NCBI GenBank assembly: GCA_964370095.1
Contig: CAYJHJ010000079.1
Span: 1 to 8,517 of the forward strand
Length of the DNA stretch: 8,517 nucleotides
Direction of reading: 5' to 3'
DNA from: CAYJAZ01 sp964370095
GTDB lineage: Bacteria; Desulfobacterota; Desulfovibrionia; Desulfovibrionales; Desulfovibrionaceae
Shown here: positions 1-6,495 of the stretch, one piece after another
How the letters are laid out: each line of letters begins with the position of its first letter
How positions within the stretch are numbered: position 1 is the first letter of the stretch
Position numbers and translations under genes: made by a program
Notes under the pieces: generated by a model
The model's input: only the letters and a program-made list of their open reading frames with translations
What the model was told of the DNA's origin: nothing
The model's database searches: none

Positions 1-98
1 TCAAAAGCTCTTTTTCTATAAGCTTTTTTAATCTGCTCCAAATCAGCTTTTTCATCAATTTGAAGAATTTTATAATGTTCTTTTGTGGCGTGTTTCAT
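1..98 (-). CDS. J-domain (DnaJ-like) protein, N-terminal fragment cut by the window edge
   Basis: Read on the minus strand, an ATG at 98-96 opens a frame of 32 codons that runs off the left edge without a stop. It begins MKHATKEHYKILQID and continues through EQIKKAYRKRAF. The pattern YKIL, then a short acidic/alanine turn, then E-x-IKKAYRK is the helix I/helix II signature of a J-domain, the part of DnaJ-family co-chaperones that stimulates the DnaK ATPase. The diagnostic HPD motif would lie just past the edge, so it is not seen. The start is 8 nt after the stop of the upstream CoA-binding/YkgJ gene, with no clear Shine-Dalgarno, which suggests translational coupling. Because the J-domain sits at the extreme N-terminus this could be DnaJ itself, CbpA, or a small J-protein; the rest of the protein is needed to tell. 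Confidence 0.75.
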   Translation of the reverse strand, partial: MKHATKEHYKILQIDEKADLEQIKKAYRKRAF

Positions 99-106
99 AA
101 ATTATT

Positions 107-997
107 TCAATATTTTTTTTCATTCTCTGTATATTTTAGAGCATTTGCAGAACTGGTTTCATTTATATCTTTTAAAAGTTCATTCTCTTTTAAATAAGAA
201 AAACCTTCTTTTTGAAAATCTTCGTGCTTAGAAAAAGGTAAAATTCCTTTACAATCTTCTTTTGCCATTTCAAAACTTGTTTTATCTATAATATTTCCAC
301 GAAAATATGGCCAAGCACGGCAAATATCAGGTCTTGCAGGATGAATTGTGCAGGATTTCTCTTTTGAATAAAAAATGCAAAAATTATTTTCTCCTGTTCG
401 TATTACTCTTTTATTATTATTGATTAAAGTAAATTTTTCATCAAGTTTTTCAGAATTTTCAATTTCTAAAAATTCAAGTAAACGCGGTAAGTCTTTCACA
501 TCATCTACAATAATTCCGTTTTTTCCCTCACAACAAATTCCGCATTGATTACATTCAAAATTTTCAGGCAGAAGTTTTTGATAATCAATTTTTATACATC
601 TATCTTCAATATAAGTTATATTTGAATTTTCAGTGATATATTTACCGGCTTCAGGGTTTATAATTCCTTCTTGAAGCCAAAAAATATTTGGATTAAGTCC
701 AGTTTCTATTGTTTCAAGAGCATGTGTATAGCAAAATTCAGAAGCCCTGAAAAAACAAAGAACATCAACATTTTTATTATTTGCTTTCAGATAATCCGAA
801 AGCTCATAAAGACTTTTAAAAGTATTTAATCCCCATACGTTTTTACGAACAGGATGCACAGGATAAATAGTAAAACCACGATTTATAAGATATTTTCCTA
901 CAGTATCGACAGGCCTTCCTTCTTTATCAACAGCACCTATTATTGCTATAGATTTTACTTTTGCCAGTTTTTCTTTTAATTGTTCATCAAATAACAT
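107..997 (-). CDS. CoA-binding domain fused to YkgJ-type cysteine cluster protein
   Basis: The protein is about 296 residues and has two recognisable halves. Residues 1 to about 140 resemble the stand-alone CoA-binding (YccU-like, Rossmann-type) family: a beta-strand and glycine turn IAIIGAVDKEGRP, then YPVHP, WLQEGIINPEA and DRCIKID. Residues from about 147 carry a YkgJ/CxxCxxCC-type cluster: CNQCGICC at 149-156, followed by Cys207, Cys216, Cys226 (in IHPARPDICRAWP) and Cys249, eight cysteines that could bind zinc or an iron-sulfur centre. The biochemical role of neither half is established, so no reaction is assigned. A GAGG Shine-Dalgarno at 1004-1007 lies 6 nt before the ATG at 997 and 3 nt before an ATG at 1000. 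A TTG at 1009 overlaps that site and is not a credible start. The gene follows selB by a short gap and precedes a J-domain gene by 8 nt. Confidence 0.88.
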   Translation of the reverse strand: MLFDEQLKEKLAKVKSIAIIGAVDKEGRPVDTVGKYLINRGFTIYPVHPVRKNVWGLNTFKSLYELSDYLKANNKNVDVLCFFRASEFCYTHALETIETGLNPNIFWLQEGIINPEAGKYITENSNITYIEDRCIKIDYQKLLPENFECNQCGICCEGKNGIIVDDVKDLPRLLEFLEIENSEKLDEKFTLINNNKRVIRTGENNFCIFYSKEKSCTIHPARPDICRAWPYFRGNIIDKTSFEMAKEDCKGILPFSKHEDFQKEGFSYLKENELLKDINETSSANALKYTENEKKY

Positions 998-1013
998 CAT
1001 TAACCTCAAGAAA

Positions 1014-1042
1014 AAATTAGCATAAAGAGGCTAAAAAAGCAA
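1014..1042 (-). promoter_or_regulatory. Possible weak sigma-70 promoter ahead of the CoA-binding/YkgJ gene
   Basis: On the minus strand TTGCTT (1042-1037) and TAATTT (1019-1014) are 17 nt apart, and TG one base before the -10 gives an extended -10. The implied transcript would start almost on the Shine-Dalgarno, leaving a leader of only about 10 nt. The surrounding DNA is very AT-rich, so chance resemblance is possible. Readthrough from selB would serve equally well. Confidence 0.3.
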
Positions 1043-1081
1043 GAATTGAGAACTAATGATTTTAAAATAAATGATAAAAAA

Positions 1082-3052
1082 CTATTTTCTTAATTTACGT
1101 ATATCACCAACACGTAAAGTGAATTTTTGAATATCAAAATATTCTAATATTGCAATAATATATTTGCGTGAAAGACCATTTGTGATTTCTTTAAAAGCAG
1201 CAGGTGTTAATTCTTCATTTGTTTTAAAATATTCACGAGTTTTCTCTTCATACATTGATAAAGTTGCACTGTCATAATACATATTTTCTGTTAATTTTGT
1301 GATTAATTTTTTTTCAACAAGAATTTTTAATAATGGCTGTGCTTCTTTGAGTGAAATTTCTAAATTTTCCAAAATTTCCTTGATATTTGGCGGTGATAAA
1401 ACATCTTTTTGCAAAGCTTTTAAAATTTGATTTTGAATTTTTTCTTCATCTTTTGCAAGGTGTACTTTGAAAGTAGGAAGATGATACATGTCTGAAGTAT
1501 AGGCGATTTTATTTGATTTTAATAATCTTTCTATTGTAAAAACAGCAAGTTTTTGCTCTTCAACACTTGAGTCAAGTGAAACTTCTTTTGCACATAAAAG
1601 CATGTTTTTAAGCATGCCTTGTTTTAAGGGTTCTTTTTTATGATAATTTTCCAATACATTTAATAAATCTGCTTCGATTTTTTGATAATTTTCTTTTTCT
1701 ATATAAGATTTTGTTTCTTTATTATAGCAAAGTATATCACTTTTACCTAAAAGTGCAGAAAGAATTTTTTCTAAATTTTTTAACGTGTAGGCAGAAAGAA
1801 CATGTAATTCATTTAAATTTCTGCCTTTCTTTCCTGCAATTTCAATATGTGCTAAAATAAGTTTTTGTGGATCTTCTTCAAAATATTTTTCTAAATTAAG
1901 AATTTTTTCTAAATATTTTTCTTTAATTTCTTTGTGTGCCCAAGAATATTCCAAAGGAATAAGCACACTTGCACCCGCAATAGTTCTTAATGGGGAAGAG
2001 GAACGTAATACGCATTTATCATCAAAAACGCCTACTAGAGGTTTTTTTGATAATTTTTCATTACTTTTTGGTGCTGTATATCTAATTTCAGCCAAACAAG
2101 TTTCGCCTTGCTCTAAAATATTTCTGTCAAAAAGATATACTCTTGCAGACATTTCTCTTGCCCCATGATGAAAGTGCACTTCTTTTCTGTGCGCTATGCC
2201 TTGAGGGGAAGATTCTAAACAATGCAATTTCACAAGCCATCTATCAGTAGGAAATAACGAATCTGGCTTAGCTAAAACATCGCCTCTTTCAATATCTTCT
2301 AACGAGCAGTTTGCCAAATTCATCGAAATACGCTTACCTGAAGTTATTTCTTCTTTGTTTTCGCCATGGCTTTGAATGGCACGAATCCGAACATCTGTTT
2401 CATTTTTTGGATATATTTTCAGTTCATCATTTAATAGTGCTTTTCCTGCTAAGCTTGTGCCTGTAATAACGGTTCCGTGCCCTTTCATGGTGAAAACCCT
2501 ATCAACAGATAATCGAAATAAATCACTTTTTTGTTCTTTAGCTAATTCTTTATTTAATTTTAATATATGATTTCTTAAAGGCTCAAGCCCAATATTTTTT
2601 GTTGAAGAAACAGGAAAAATAGGTGAATTTTCTAAAGAAGTGCCTGCTAAAAATTCTTGTATTTCTTCAATGGCAAGTAAAAGCATATCTTCATCAACAG
2701 TGTCTATCTTTGTAAGTGCTACCAAGCCATGCTTTATACCAAGAAGGTTGCAAATTTCCAAATGTTCTTTTGTTTGCGGCATCACACTTTCATCTGCGGC
2801 AATAACAAGCATAACGGCATCAAGCCCGCTTGCACCAGCCACCATATTTTTGACAAATTTTTCATGCCCAGGAACGTCCACTAAGCCGATGACAGTTTCT
2901 TTATCTATATGAAGAGCGGCAAAGCCTAATTCTATTGTAATACCACGCTTTTTTTCTTCTTCTAGTCTATCACAATCAACGCCGGTCAAGGCTTTAACCA
3001 GCGAAGTTTTGCCATGATCGATATGCCCTGCTGTTCCTATAACTATTGACAT
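1082..3052 (-). CDS. selB: Selenocysteine-specific translation elongation factor SelB
   Basis: SelB is the GTPase that delivers selenocysteinyl-tRNA(Sec) to UGA codons marked by a SECIS hairpin. All G motifs are visible in this 656-residue protein: GHIDHGKT at 9-16, RGITI at 36-40, DVPGHE at 59-64 and TKID at 114-117. Two beta-barrel domains follow (about 170-370, closing with VLRSSSPLRTIAGA). The C-terminal part (about 400-656) is made of winged-helix repeats, and the last contains the SelB-typical LSRKYIIAILEYFD and RVGDIRKL. These C-terminal repeats, absent from EF-Tu, bind the SECIS RNA. Length is slightly above E. coli SelB (about 614). The ATG is 3 nt after the murA stop, with a weak GAG six bases upstream inside the murA end, so the pair is probably coupled. 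The gene implies that the organism makes selenoproteins; selA, selC and selD are not in this window. Confidence 0.97.
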   Translation of the reverse strand: MSIVIGTAGHIDHGKTSLVKALTGVDCDRLEEEKKRGITIELGFAALHIDKETVIGLVDVPGHEKFVKNMVAGASGLDAVMLVIAADESVMPQTKEHLEICNLLGIKHGLVALTKIDTVDEDMLLLAIEEIQEFLAGTSLENSPIFPVSSTKNIGLEPLRNHILKLNKELAKEQKSDLFRLSVDRVFTMKGHGTVITGTSLAGKALLNDELKIYPKNETDVRIRAIQSHGENKEEITSGKRISMNLANCSLEDIERGDVLAKPDSLFPTDRWLVKLHCLESSPQGIAHRKEVHFHHGAREMSARVYLFDRNILEQGETCLAEIRYTAPKSNEKLSKKPLVGVFDDKCVLRSSSPLRTIAGASVLIPLEYSWAHKEIKEKYLEKILNLEKYFEEDPQKLILAHIEIAGKKGRNLNELHVLSAYTLKNLEKILSALLGKSDILCYNKETKSYIEKENYQKIEADLLNVLENYHKKEPLKQGMLKNMLLCAKEVSLDSSVEEQKLAVFTIERLLKSNKIAYTSDMYHLPTFKVHLAKDEEKIQNQILKALQKDVLSPPNIKEILENLEISLKEAQPLLKILVEKKLITKLTENMYYDSATLSMYEEKTREYFKTNEELTPAAFKEITNGLSRKYIIAILEYFDIQKFTLRVGDIRKLRK

Positions 3053-3055
3053 AAT

Positions 3056-4309
3056 TTACTCTTTTTCACGATAGATTTTTGCACCCAATGCGGCAAGTTT
3101 AACTTCCATCTGTTCATAACCTCTATCAAGATGATAGATACGAGAAATCTTTGTTTTGCCCTCAGCTTTTAAAGCTGCTAAAACCAAGGAAGCGGAAGCT
3201 CGTAAGTCAGAAGCCATTACAGGTGCTCCTATAAGTTTTTCAACCCCACGCACCATGGCGGATTTTCCTGTGATTTTTATATCGGCACCCATGCGGATAA
3301 GTTCTTGCACATGCATAAAGCGGTTTTCAAAAATAGTTTCTTCGATTAAGCTTGGAGAATCGGCTATAGTCATCAAAGCCATGATTTGAGCCTGCATATC
3401 TGTCGGAAAACCGGGATAAGGGCGAGTGGAAATATCCACACCTGAAATATGCCCATTTTGTCTTCTTGCTCTTACAAGATTATTTTCTTGTGTGATTTGC
3501 ATACCCATTGCTTCCAATTTATCAATATTTGCTTCCATGTCAGATAAAACATAGTTTTCAAGATATATATCGCCATCAGTTATTCCTGCGGCAATTAAAA
3601 AAGTGCCTGCTTCAATTCTGTCTGGCATGATAGAATATGTGGTGCTTTCTAAGGAAGTTTTTCCATTGATAGTGATAATGCTTGTGCCTTCACCTTGTAT
3701 ATCGGCACCTGCTGAGCGTAAAAATTTCACAAGATCAACAATTTCAGGCTCTCTTGCACAATTTTCTAAAACAGTTGTTCCTTCTGCCAAAGTTGCCGCC
3801 ATAATAAGGTTTTCTGTGCCGCCAACAGTAGGAAAATCAAAATAAATTTGAGCACCTTTTAGTTTATCGCACTTACCTATGATATAACCCTCACTCAATT
3901 CAAATTCACAGCCCATTTTCTCAAGAGCAGATAAATGCAAGTCAACAGGGCGTGAACCAATGGCACAGCCACCCGGCATAGAAACTTTTGCGTATTGATT
4001 TCTTGCAAGTAAAGGCCCTAAACAAAGAACAGAAGCACGCATTTTCTTCACCAAATCATAGGGGGCAAGGCTTTCAATTTTTTTGGGTGTGATTTTAACC
4101 ATGTGTTGATCAAATTCAGTTTCACAACCTAAAATATTCAATAATTCTAATGTAGTATATATATCTCTCAATTTTGGAACTTCATTGAGAACTAAAGGCT
4201 TATCAAATAGTAAAGAAGCAAATAAGATTGGAAGTGCCGCGTTTTTTGCTCCGCTTATGCGAACTTTACCTTTAAGGTTTAGTGATTGCTCTATAACAAG
4301 TGCGTCCAT
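3056..4309 (-). CDS. murA: UDP-N-acetylglucosamine 1-carboxyvinyltransferase MurA
   Basis: MurA transfers enolpyruvate from phosphoenolpyruvate to UDP-GlcNAc, the first committed cytoplasmic step of peptidoglycan synthesis. The 417-residue protein matches the usual length (about 419 in E. coli). Visible landmarks are SGAKNAALP with Lys22, the active-site loop MPGGCAIGSRPVD with Cys115 at the same number as in E. coli, the YPGFPTDMQAQ segment holding the catalytic aspartate, and DLRASASLVLAAL near the C-terminus. Retention of Cys, not Asp, at 115 predicts the ordinary fosfomycin-reactive form. The ATG at 4309 is preceded by GAGG four bases upstream. It is the first gene of a leftward unit with selB directly after it, and is transcribed divergently from the ABC ATPase gene. 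No truncation or missing residue was seen. Confidence 0.97.
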   Translation of the reverse strand: MDALVIEQSLNLKGKVRISGAKNAALPILFASLLFDKPLVLNEVPKLRDIYTTLELLNILGCETEFDQHMVKITPKKIESLAPYDLVKKMRASVLCLGPLLARNQYAKVSMPGGCAIGSRPVDLHLSALEKMGCEFELSEGYIIGKCDKLKGAQIYFDFPTVGGTENLIMAATLAEGTTVLENCAREPEIVDLVKFLRSAGADIQGEGTSIITINGKTSLESTTYSIMPDRIEAGTFLIAAGITDGDIYLENYVLSDMEANIDKLEAMGMQITQENNLVRARRQNGHISGVDISTRPYPGFPTDMQAQIMALMTIADSPSLIEETIFENRFMHVQELIRMGADIKITGKSAMVRGVEKLIGAPVMASDLRASASLVLAALKAEGKTKISRIYHLDRGYEQMEVKLAALGAKIYREKE

Positions 4310-4337
4310 AATATCCTCATTTCTAGAAATTTTATTG

Positions 4338-4366
4338 ACTTTACAATATAAGCTTTATATTCACAA
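4338..4366 (-). promoter_or_regulatory. Candidate sigma-70 promoter for murA-selB
   Basis: On the minus strand TTGTGA (4366-4361) and TAAAGT (4343-4338) are separated by 17 nt. This predicts a start about 8 nt past the -10 and a leader of about 20 nt before the murA ATG, with room for the GAGG ribosome site. The -10 is only a moderate match. A perfect 7-bp inverted repeat fills the spacer (4345-4361). Confidence 0.5.
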
Positions 4367-4395
4367 GTTTTAATTTTTATCTTGAAATTTATCAC

Positions 4396-4424
4396 TTGAC
4401 ACAAACAAAGGAGCAGAATATTTT
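4396..4424 (+). promoter_or_regulatory. Strong candidate sigma-70 promoter for the ABC ATPase gene
   Basis: A consensus -35 TTGACA at 4396-4401 and TATTTT at 4419-4424 are exactly 17 nt apart. The predicted start is near 4431, just ahead of the GAGG ribosome site at 4433-4436 and the ATG at 4442, so the leader would be short (about 11 nt). The -35 is about 30 bp from the murA -35, so the two promoters stand back to back. Confidence 0.7.
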
Positions 4425-4441
4425 CCTTTATAGAGGTATGT

Positions 4442-5386
4442 ATGCCATTACTAGAAGTAGAAAATTTAAAGATTTCCTTTGACTCTTTTCCTGTTGTCAA
4501 CAACATTTCTTTTTCTTTGGAGAAAAAAGAATGTCTTTGCCTTGTAGGTGAGTCAGGTTGCGGAAAAAGCATGACTTCGCTTGCCCTTATGGGTTTGTTG
4601 CCCGAACAAGCAAAATTAGAAGCCGATAAAATTTCTTTTGAAAATTCAAACTTGCTTTCTTTTTCCACTAAAGAAATGGCACAAATAAGGGCAAACAAAT
4701 TGGCTATGATTTTTCAAGATCCAATGTCAGCATTAAATCCTGTATTGCCCTTGGGCGATCAAGTGGCTGAACCTTTGATTATTCATAAAAAATATTCAAA
4801 AAAACAAGCACTTGAAGAAGCTATTCGTCTTTTGGAAGAAGTGGGCATAAAAAACGCGAAAGAAAGAATAAAGGATTATGCTCATCAATTTTCAGGAGGC
4901 ATGCTGCAAAGGGTGATGATTGCTATGATGCTGGCTTGTAAACCTTCCTTGCTTATAGCAGATGAACCGACAACAGCCCTTGATGTTCAATCACAAGCAC
5001 AAATTATAAAGCTTATTCAAGAGCTTATGAAAAATTATGACATGGGGCTTTTGTTCATCACTCACGATATGGAAAGAGCTAAAGAATTAGCAGATAATAT
5101 AGCCGTTATGTATGCAGGGAAAATCGTGGAATATTCTCCTGTTAAAGAATTTTTTGAAAAACCTTTGCACCCCTATGCAAAGGGCTTGCTTGCCTCTTTG
5201 CCAAGTGAGGAAAATCAAAAATTAGATAGGTTGCCAACTATTAAGGGCACAGTTCCTGCTCCTTTTGAAAAAATAGATGGTTGCAGATTTAAAAATCGTT
5301 GCCCTTATGCTGATGAAGAATGTGATAGTGATCCACCTTTACAGACTATAGGCAAAAGAAAAATTTTGTGTAAGTTAAAATTTTAA
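4442..5386 (+). CDS. Peptide/nickel-type ABC transporter ATP-binding protein (DppD/OppD family)
   Basis: This 314-residue protein is the ATP-hydrolysing subunit of a dipeptide/oligopeptide (or nickel) importer and acts on the cytoplasmic face of the inner membrane. Motifs are complete: Walker A GESGCGKS at 36-43, Q-loop Gln92 in IFQDPMSALNP, signature FSGGMLQR at 150-157, Walker B LLIADE at 170-175 and switch His208. The C-terminal oligopeptide-transporter extension (about 230-314) begins with HPYAKGL and carries four cysteines (281, 287, 294, 310). This Cys pattern is conserved in DppD/OppD-type subunits and has been linked to a [4Fe-4S] cluster. Family members normally pair with a DppF/OppF ATPase and two permeases, none of which are in this window. 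GAGG lies five bases before the ATG. Substrate cannot be decided from sequence, so no symbol is given. Confidence 0.93.
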   Translation: MPLLEVENLKISFDSFPVVNNISFSLEKKECLCLVGESGCGKSMTSLALMGLLPEQAKLEADKISFENSNLLSFSTKEMAQIRANKLAMIFQDPMSALNPVLPLGDQVAEPLIIHKKYSKKQALEEAIRLLEEVGIKNAKERIKDYAHQFSGGMLQRVMIAMMLACKPSLLIADEPTTALDVQSQAQIIKLIQELMKNYDMGLLFITHDMERAKELADNIAVMYAGKIVEYSPVKEFFEKPLHPYAKGLLASLPSEENQKLDRLPTIKGTVPAPFEKIDGCRFKNRCPYADEECDSDPPLQTIGKRKILCKLKF

Positions 5387-5424
5387 TAGTAATTTCAGAT
5401 GAAATACTATAATAGAGAAAGCAA

Positions 5425-5685
5425 ATGAAGAAAAAAAAATATCAATACGATGAAAATGGTGTGATTATTGATGACTGGAAAAGTCGTTCCCAAAAAAAGC
5501 GTGAAAGTACAGCAAAGCAAGATGAAGCTGAAGCTTTGATAGGGCTGTCTAAGTCTAAGCTTATAGAAGAAGGAATTCATGAAGATATCATTGAAGCTAT
5601 TGAAGATTATAAAAAAATAGCCTCACATGAAGCTAAAAGAAGGCAAATGCAATATATAGGGCGCTTAATGCGTGAGCTTGCATAA
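5425..5685 (+). CDS. Short DUF615 protein, DarP/YjgA-like ribosome-associated factor
   Basis: The 86-residue, highly charged, helical protein has the DUF615 pattern: SRSQKKRES near the N-terminus (about 21-29), LSKSKLIEEG in the middle, and IASHEAKRRQMQYIGRLMREL at the C-terminus. This last segment matches the conserved part of E. coli YjgA (DarP), a factor associated with late 50S subunit assembly. E. coli DarP is about 180 residues, so only its N-terminal half is represented. The stop is followed by stops in all frames and then by a terminator, so no detached second half is visible here. The gene starts 38 nt after the ATPase stop and probably shares its transcript. The ribosome site is weak (AGAAAG). 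Family membership is fairly secure; function in ribosome assembly is inferred from the longer homologue. Confidence 0.8.
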   Translation: MKKKKYQYDENGVIIDDWKSRSQKKRESTAKQDEAEALIGLSKSKLIEEGIHEDIIEAIEDYKKIASHEAKRRQMQYIGRLMRELA

Positions 5686-5728
5686 GAGCTATAAAAGTAA
5701 ATGTTTTGAGAAAAATTAAATAAGAAAA

Positions 5729-5753
5729 AGGGAGGAAAATCTGTTTCCTCCCT
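5729..5753. terminator. Bidirectional intrinsic terminator between converging genes
   Basis: A perfect 10-bp stem, AGGGAGGAAA paired with TTTCCTCCCT around a 5-nt loop, lies between the DUF615 stop (5685) and the flgH stop (5775). Read on the minus strand it is followed at once by a run of T (TTTTTCTTATTT), a good U-tract for ending the flagellar transcript. On the plus strand the tail (AAATTATTTT) is poorer but usable. Confidence 0.9.
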
Positions 5754-5774
5754 AAATTATTTTGAGTAGGTTTT

Positions 5775-6467
5775 CTATAAAGGCCAAGCCACGTCTAAAA
5801 GCCTTGAAAGCCAGCCTGCTTTTTGTTTGTCTGCTATTATGCCTGAGCCATAGTATTGTATTTGGGCATCAGCCATATGGGTTGAAAGAATAGAATTATC
5901 TGACTGAATATCACGCGGTCTTACAAGGCCTGTAACAACAATATATTGAGTTTCATTGTTTACACGGGTTTCTCTTGCACCTTCAACCTGCATAAGCCCG
6001 TCTTGATACACTCGCACAATCCTTGAAGCTACTGTTGCTGTTATGCTGTTTGATCGCCCTGTTGAGCCTGAACCGTCAAAGTCAGTCGTGTTATTTGTTT
6101 GAAGCATAGGATTGCCGATTGAACCAAATAAAGGAATACTTTGGGTGCCAAACATAACGTCAATACCGGAATCACGGCTGGAATCTTTTGAGGTTGTTGT
6201 TGTGGCTTCATTTGTGGCTGTATTGCTTTCAACAATATTCACCAAAACAATATCACCCACTCTTCTTGCTCTACCATCAGCATAAAGATCAAGAGGAGCA
6301 TTTGGGTCATACAATGAACCCGGATTTGAATAGGTTGGAGCCGGCTCAAGATAAGCCATCGGCTGAGTAATAGGCATAATTGGGCTAGGTTTTTCATTTG
6401 CAGCTGTGCAGCCTGCCAATATACTTAGGCATAATAATAAACCTGTAAATTTTGCTAATTTTTTCAT
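5775..6467 (-). CDS. flgH: Flagellar L-ring protein FlgH, outer-membrane lipoprotein
   Basis: FlgH forms the ring through which the flagellar rod crosses the outer membrane. With the ATG at 6467 the protein is 230 residues and begins with a lipoprotein signal: MKKLAKFTG, a hydrophobic stretch, then lipobox LAGC with Cys20 as the lipidated residue. The mature part shows the family blocks SLYD, DGRARRVGDIVLVNIVE, a Thr/Ser-rich stretch, and near the end GLVRPRDIQSDNSI, ADAQIQYYGSG and GWLSRLLDVAWPL. An upstream in-frame ATG at 6482 would add five residues but lacks a ribosome site, whereas AAAGGA sits six bases before the ATG at 6467, so the shorter start is chosen. The gene follows flgA by 28 nt and is the last of its operon, with the terminator just beyond. 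Length is typical. Confidence 0.95.
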   Translation of the reverse strand: MKKLAKFTGLLLCLSILAGCTAANEKPSPIMPITQPMAYLEPAPTYSNPGSLYDPNAPLDLYADGRARRVGDIVLVNIVESNTATNEATTTTSKDSSRDSGIDVMFGTQSIPLFGSIGNPMLQTNNTTDFDGSGSTGRSNSITATVASRIVRVYQDGLMQVEGARETRVNNETQYIVVTGLVRPRDIQSDNSILSTHMADAQIQYYGSGIIADKQKAGWLSRLLDVAWPL

Positions 6468-6489
6468 AACTAATCCTTTCATAACTAAT
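6462..6489 (-). repeat. 13-nt tandem duplication spanning the flgH start
   Basis: On the minus strand ATTAGTTATGAAA occurs twice in a row with a 15-nt period (6489-6477 and 6474-6462), separated by GG. Each copy contains an in-frame ATG. Only the second copy has a Shine-Dalgarno in front of it (AAAGGA, made by the end of copy one plus the GG and following base), so the duplication itself appears to place the ribosome site correctly for the downstream ATG. Confidence 0.8.
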
Positions 6490-6495
6490 GCTTTT

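Noticed and set aside
1001..1009. TTG start at 1009 for the CoA-binding/YkgJ protein
   Set aside because: The TTG overlaps the GAGG ribosome site that serves the ATG codons at 1000 and 997, so the longer form is not credible.
1017..1034. Hairpin TTAGC/GCTAA followed by a T-run on the minus strand, a possible selB terminator
   Set aside because: Only 5 bp with an 8-nt loop and AT-rich; too weak to call, and it overlaps a possible promoter for the next gene.
1932..2912. Plus-strand open frames opposite selB
   Set aside because: They lie wholly inside a well-supported selB on the other strand, resemble no family, and have no ribosome sites; they are shadows.
4291..4698. Minus-strand open frame across the divergent promoter and the start of the ABC ATPase
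   Set aside because: It overlaps the intact ATPase N-terminus and both promoters, and its protein shows no recognisable domain.
5391..5413. Perfect TATAAT at 5408-5413 and the ATTTCA/TGAAAT dyad ahead of the DUF615 gene
   Set aside because: No -35 element at a workable distance, and the transcript would start only about 5 nt before the ATG. Cotranscription with the ATPase gene is simpler.
6480..6482. Upstream ATG for flgH giving five extra residues
   Set aside because: No Shine-Dalgarno precedes it, and the lipoprotein signal is better formed from the ATG at 6467.
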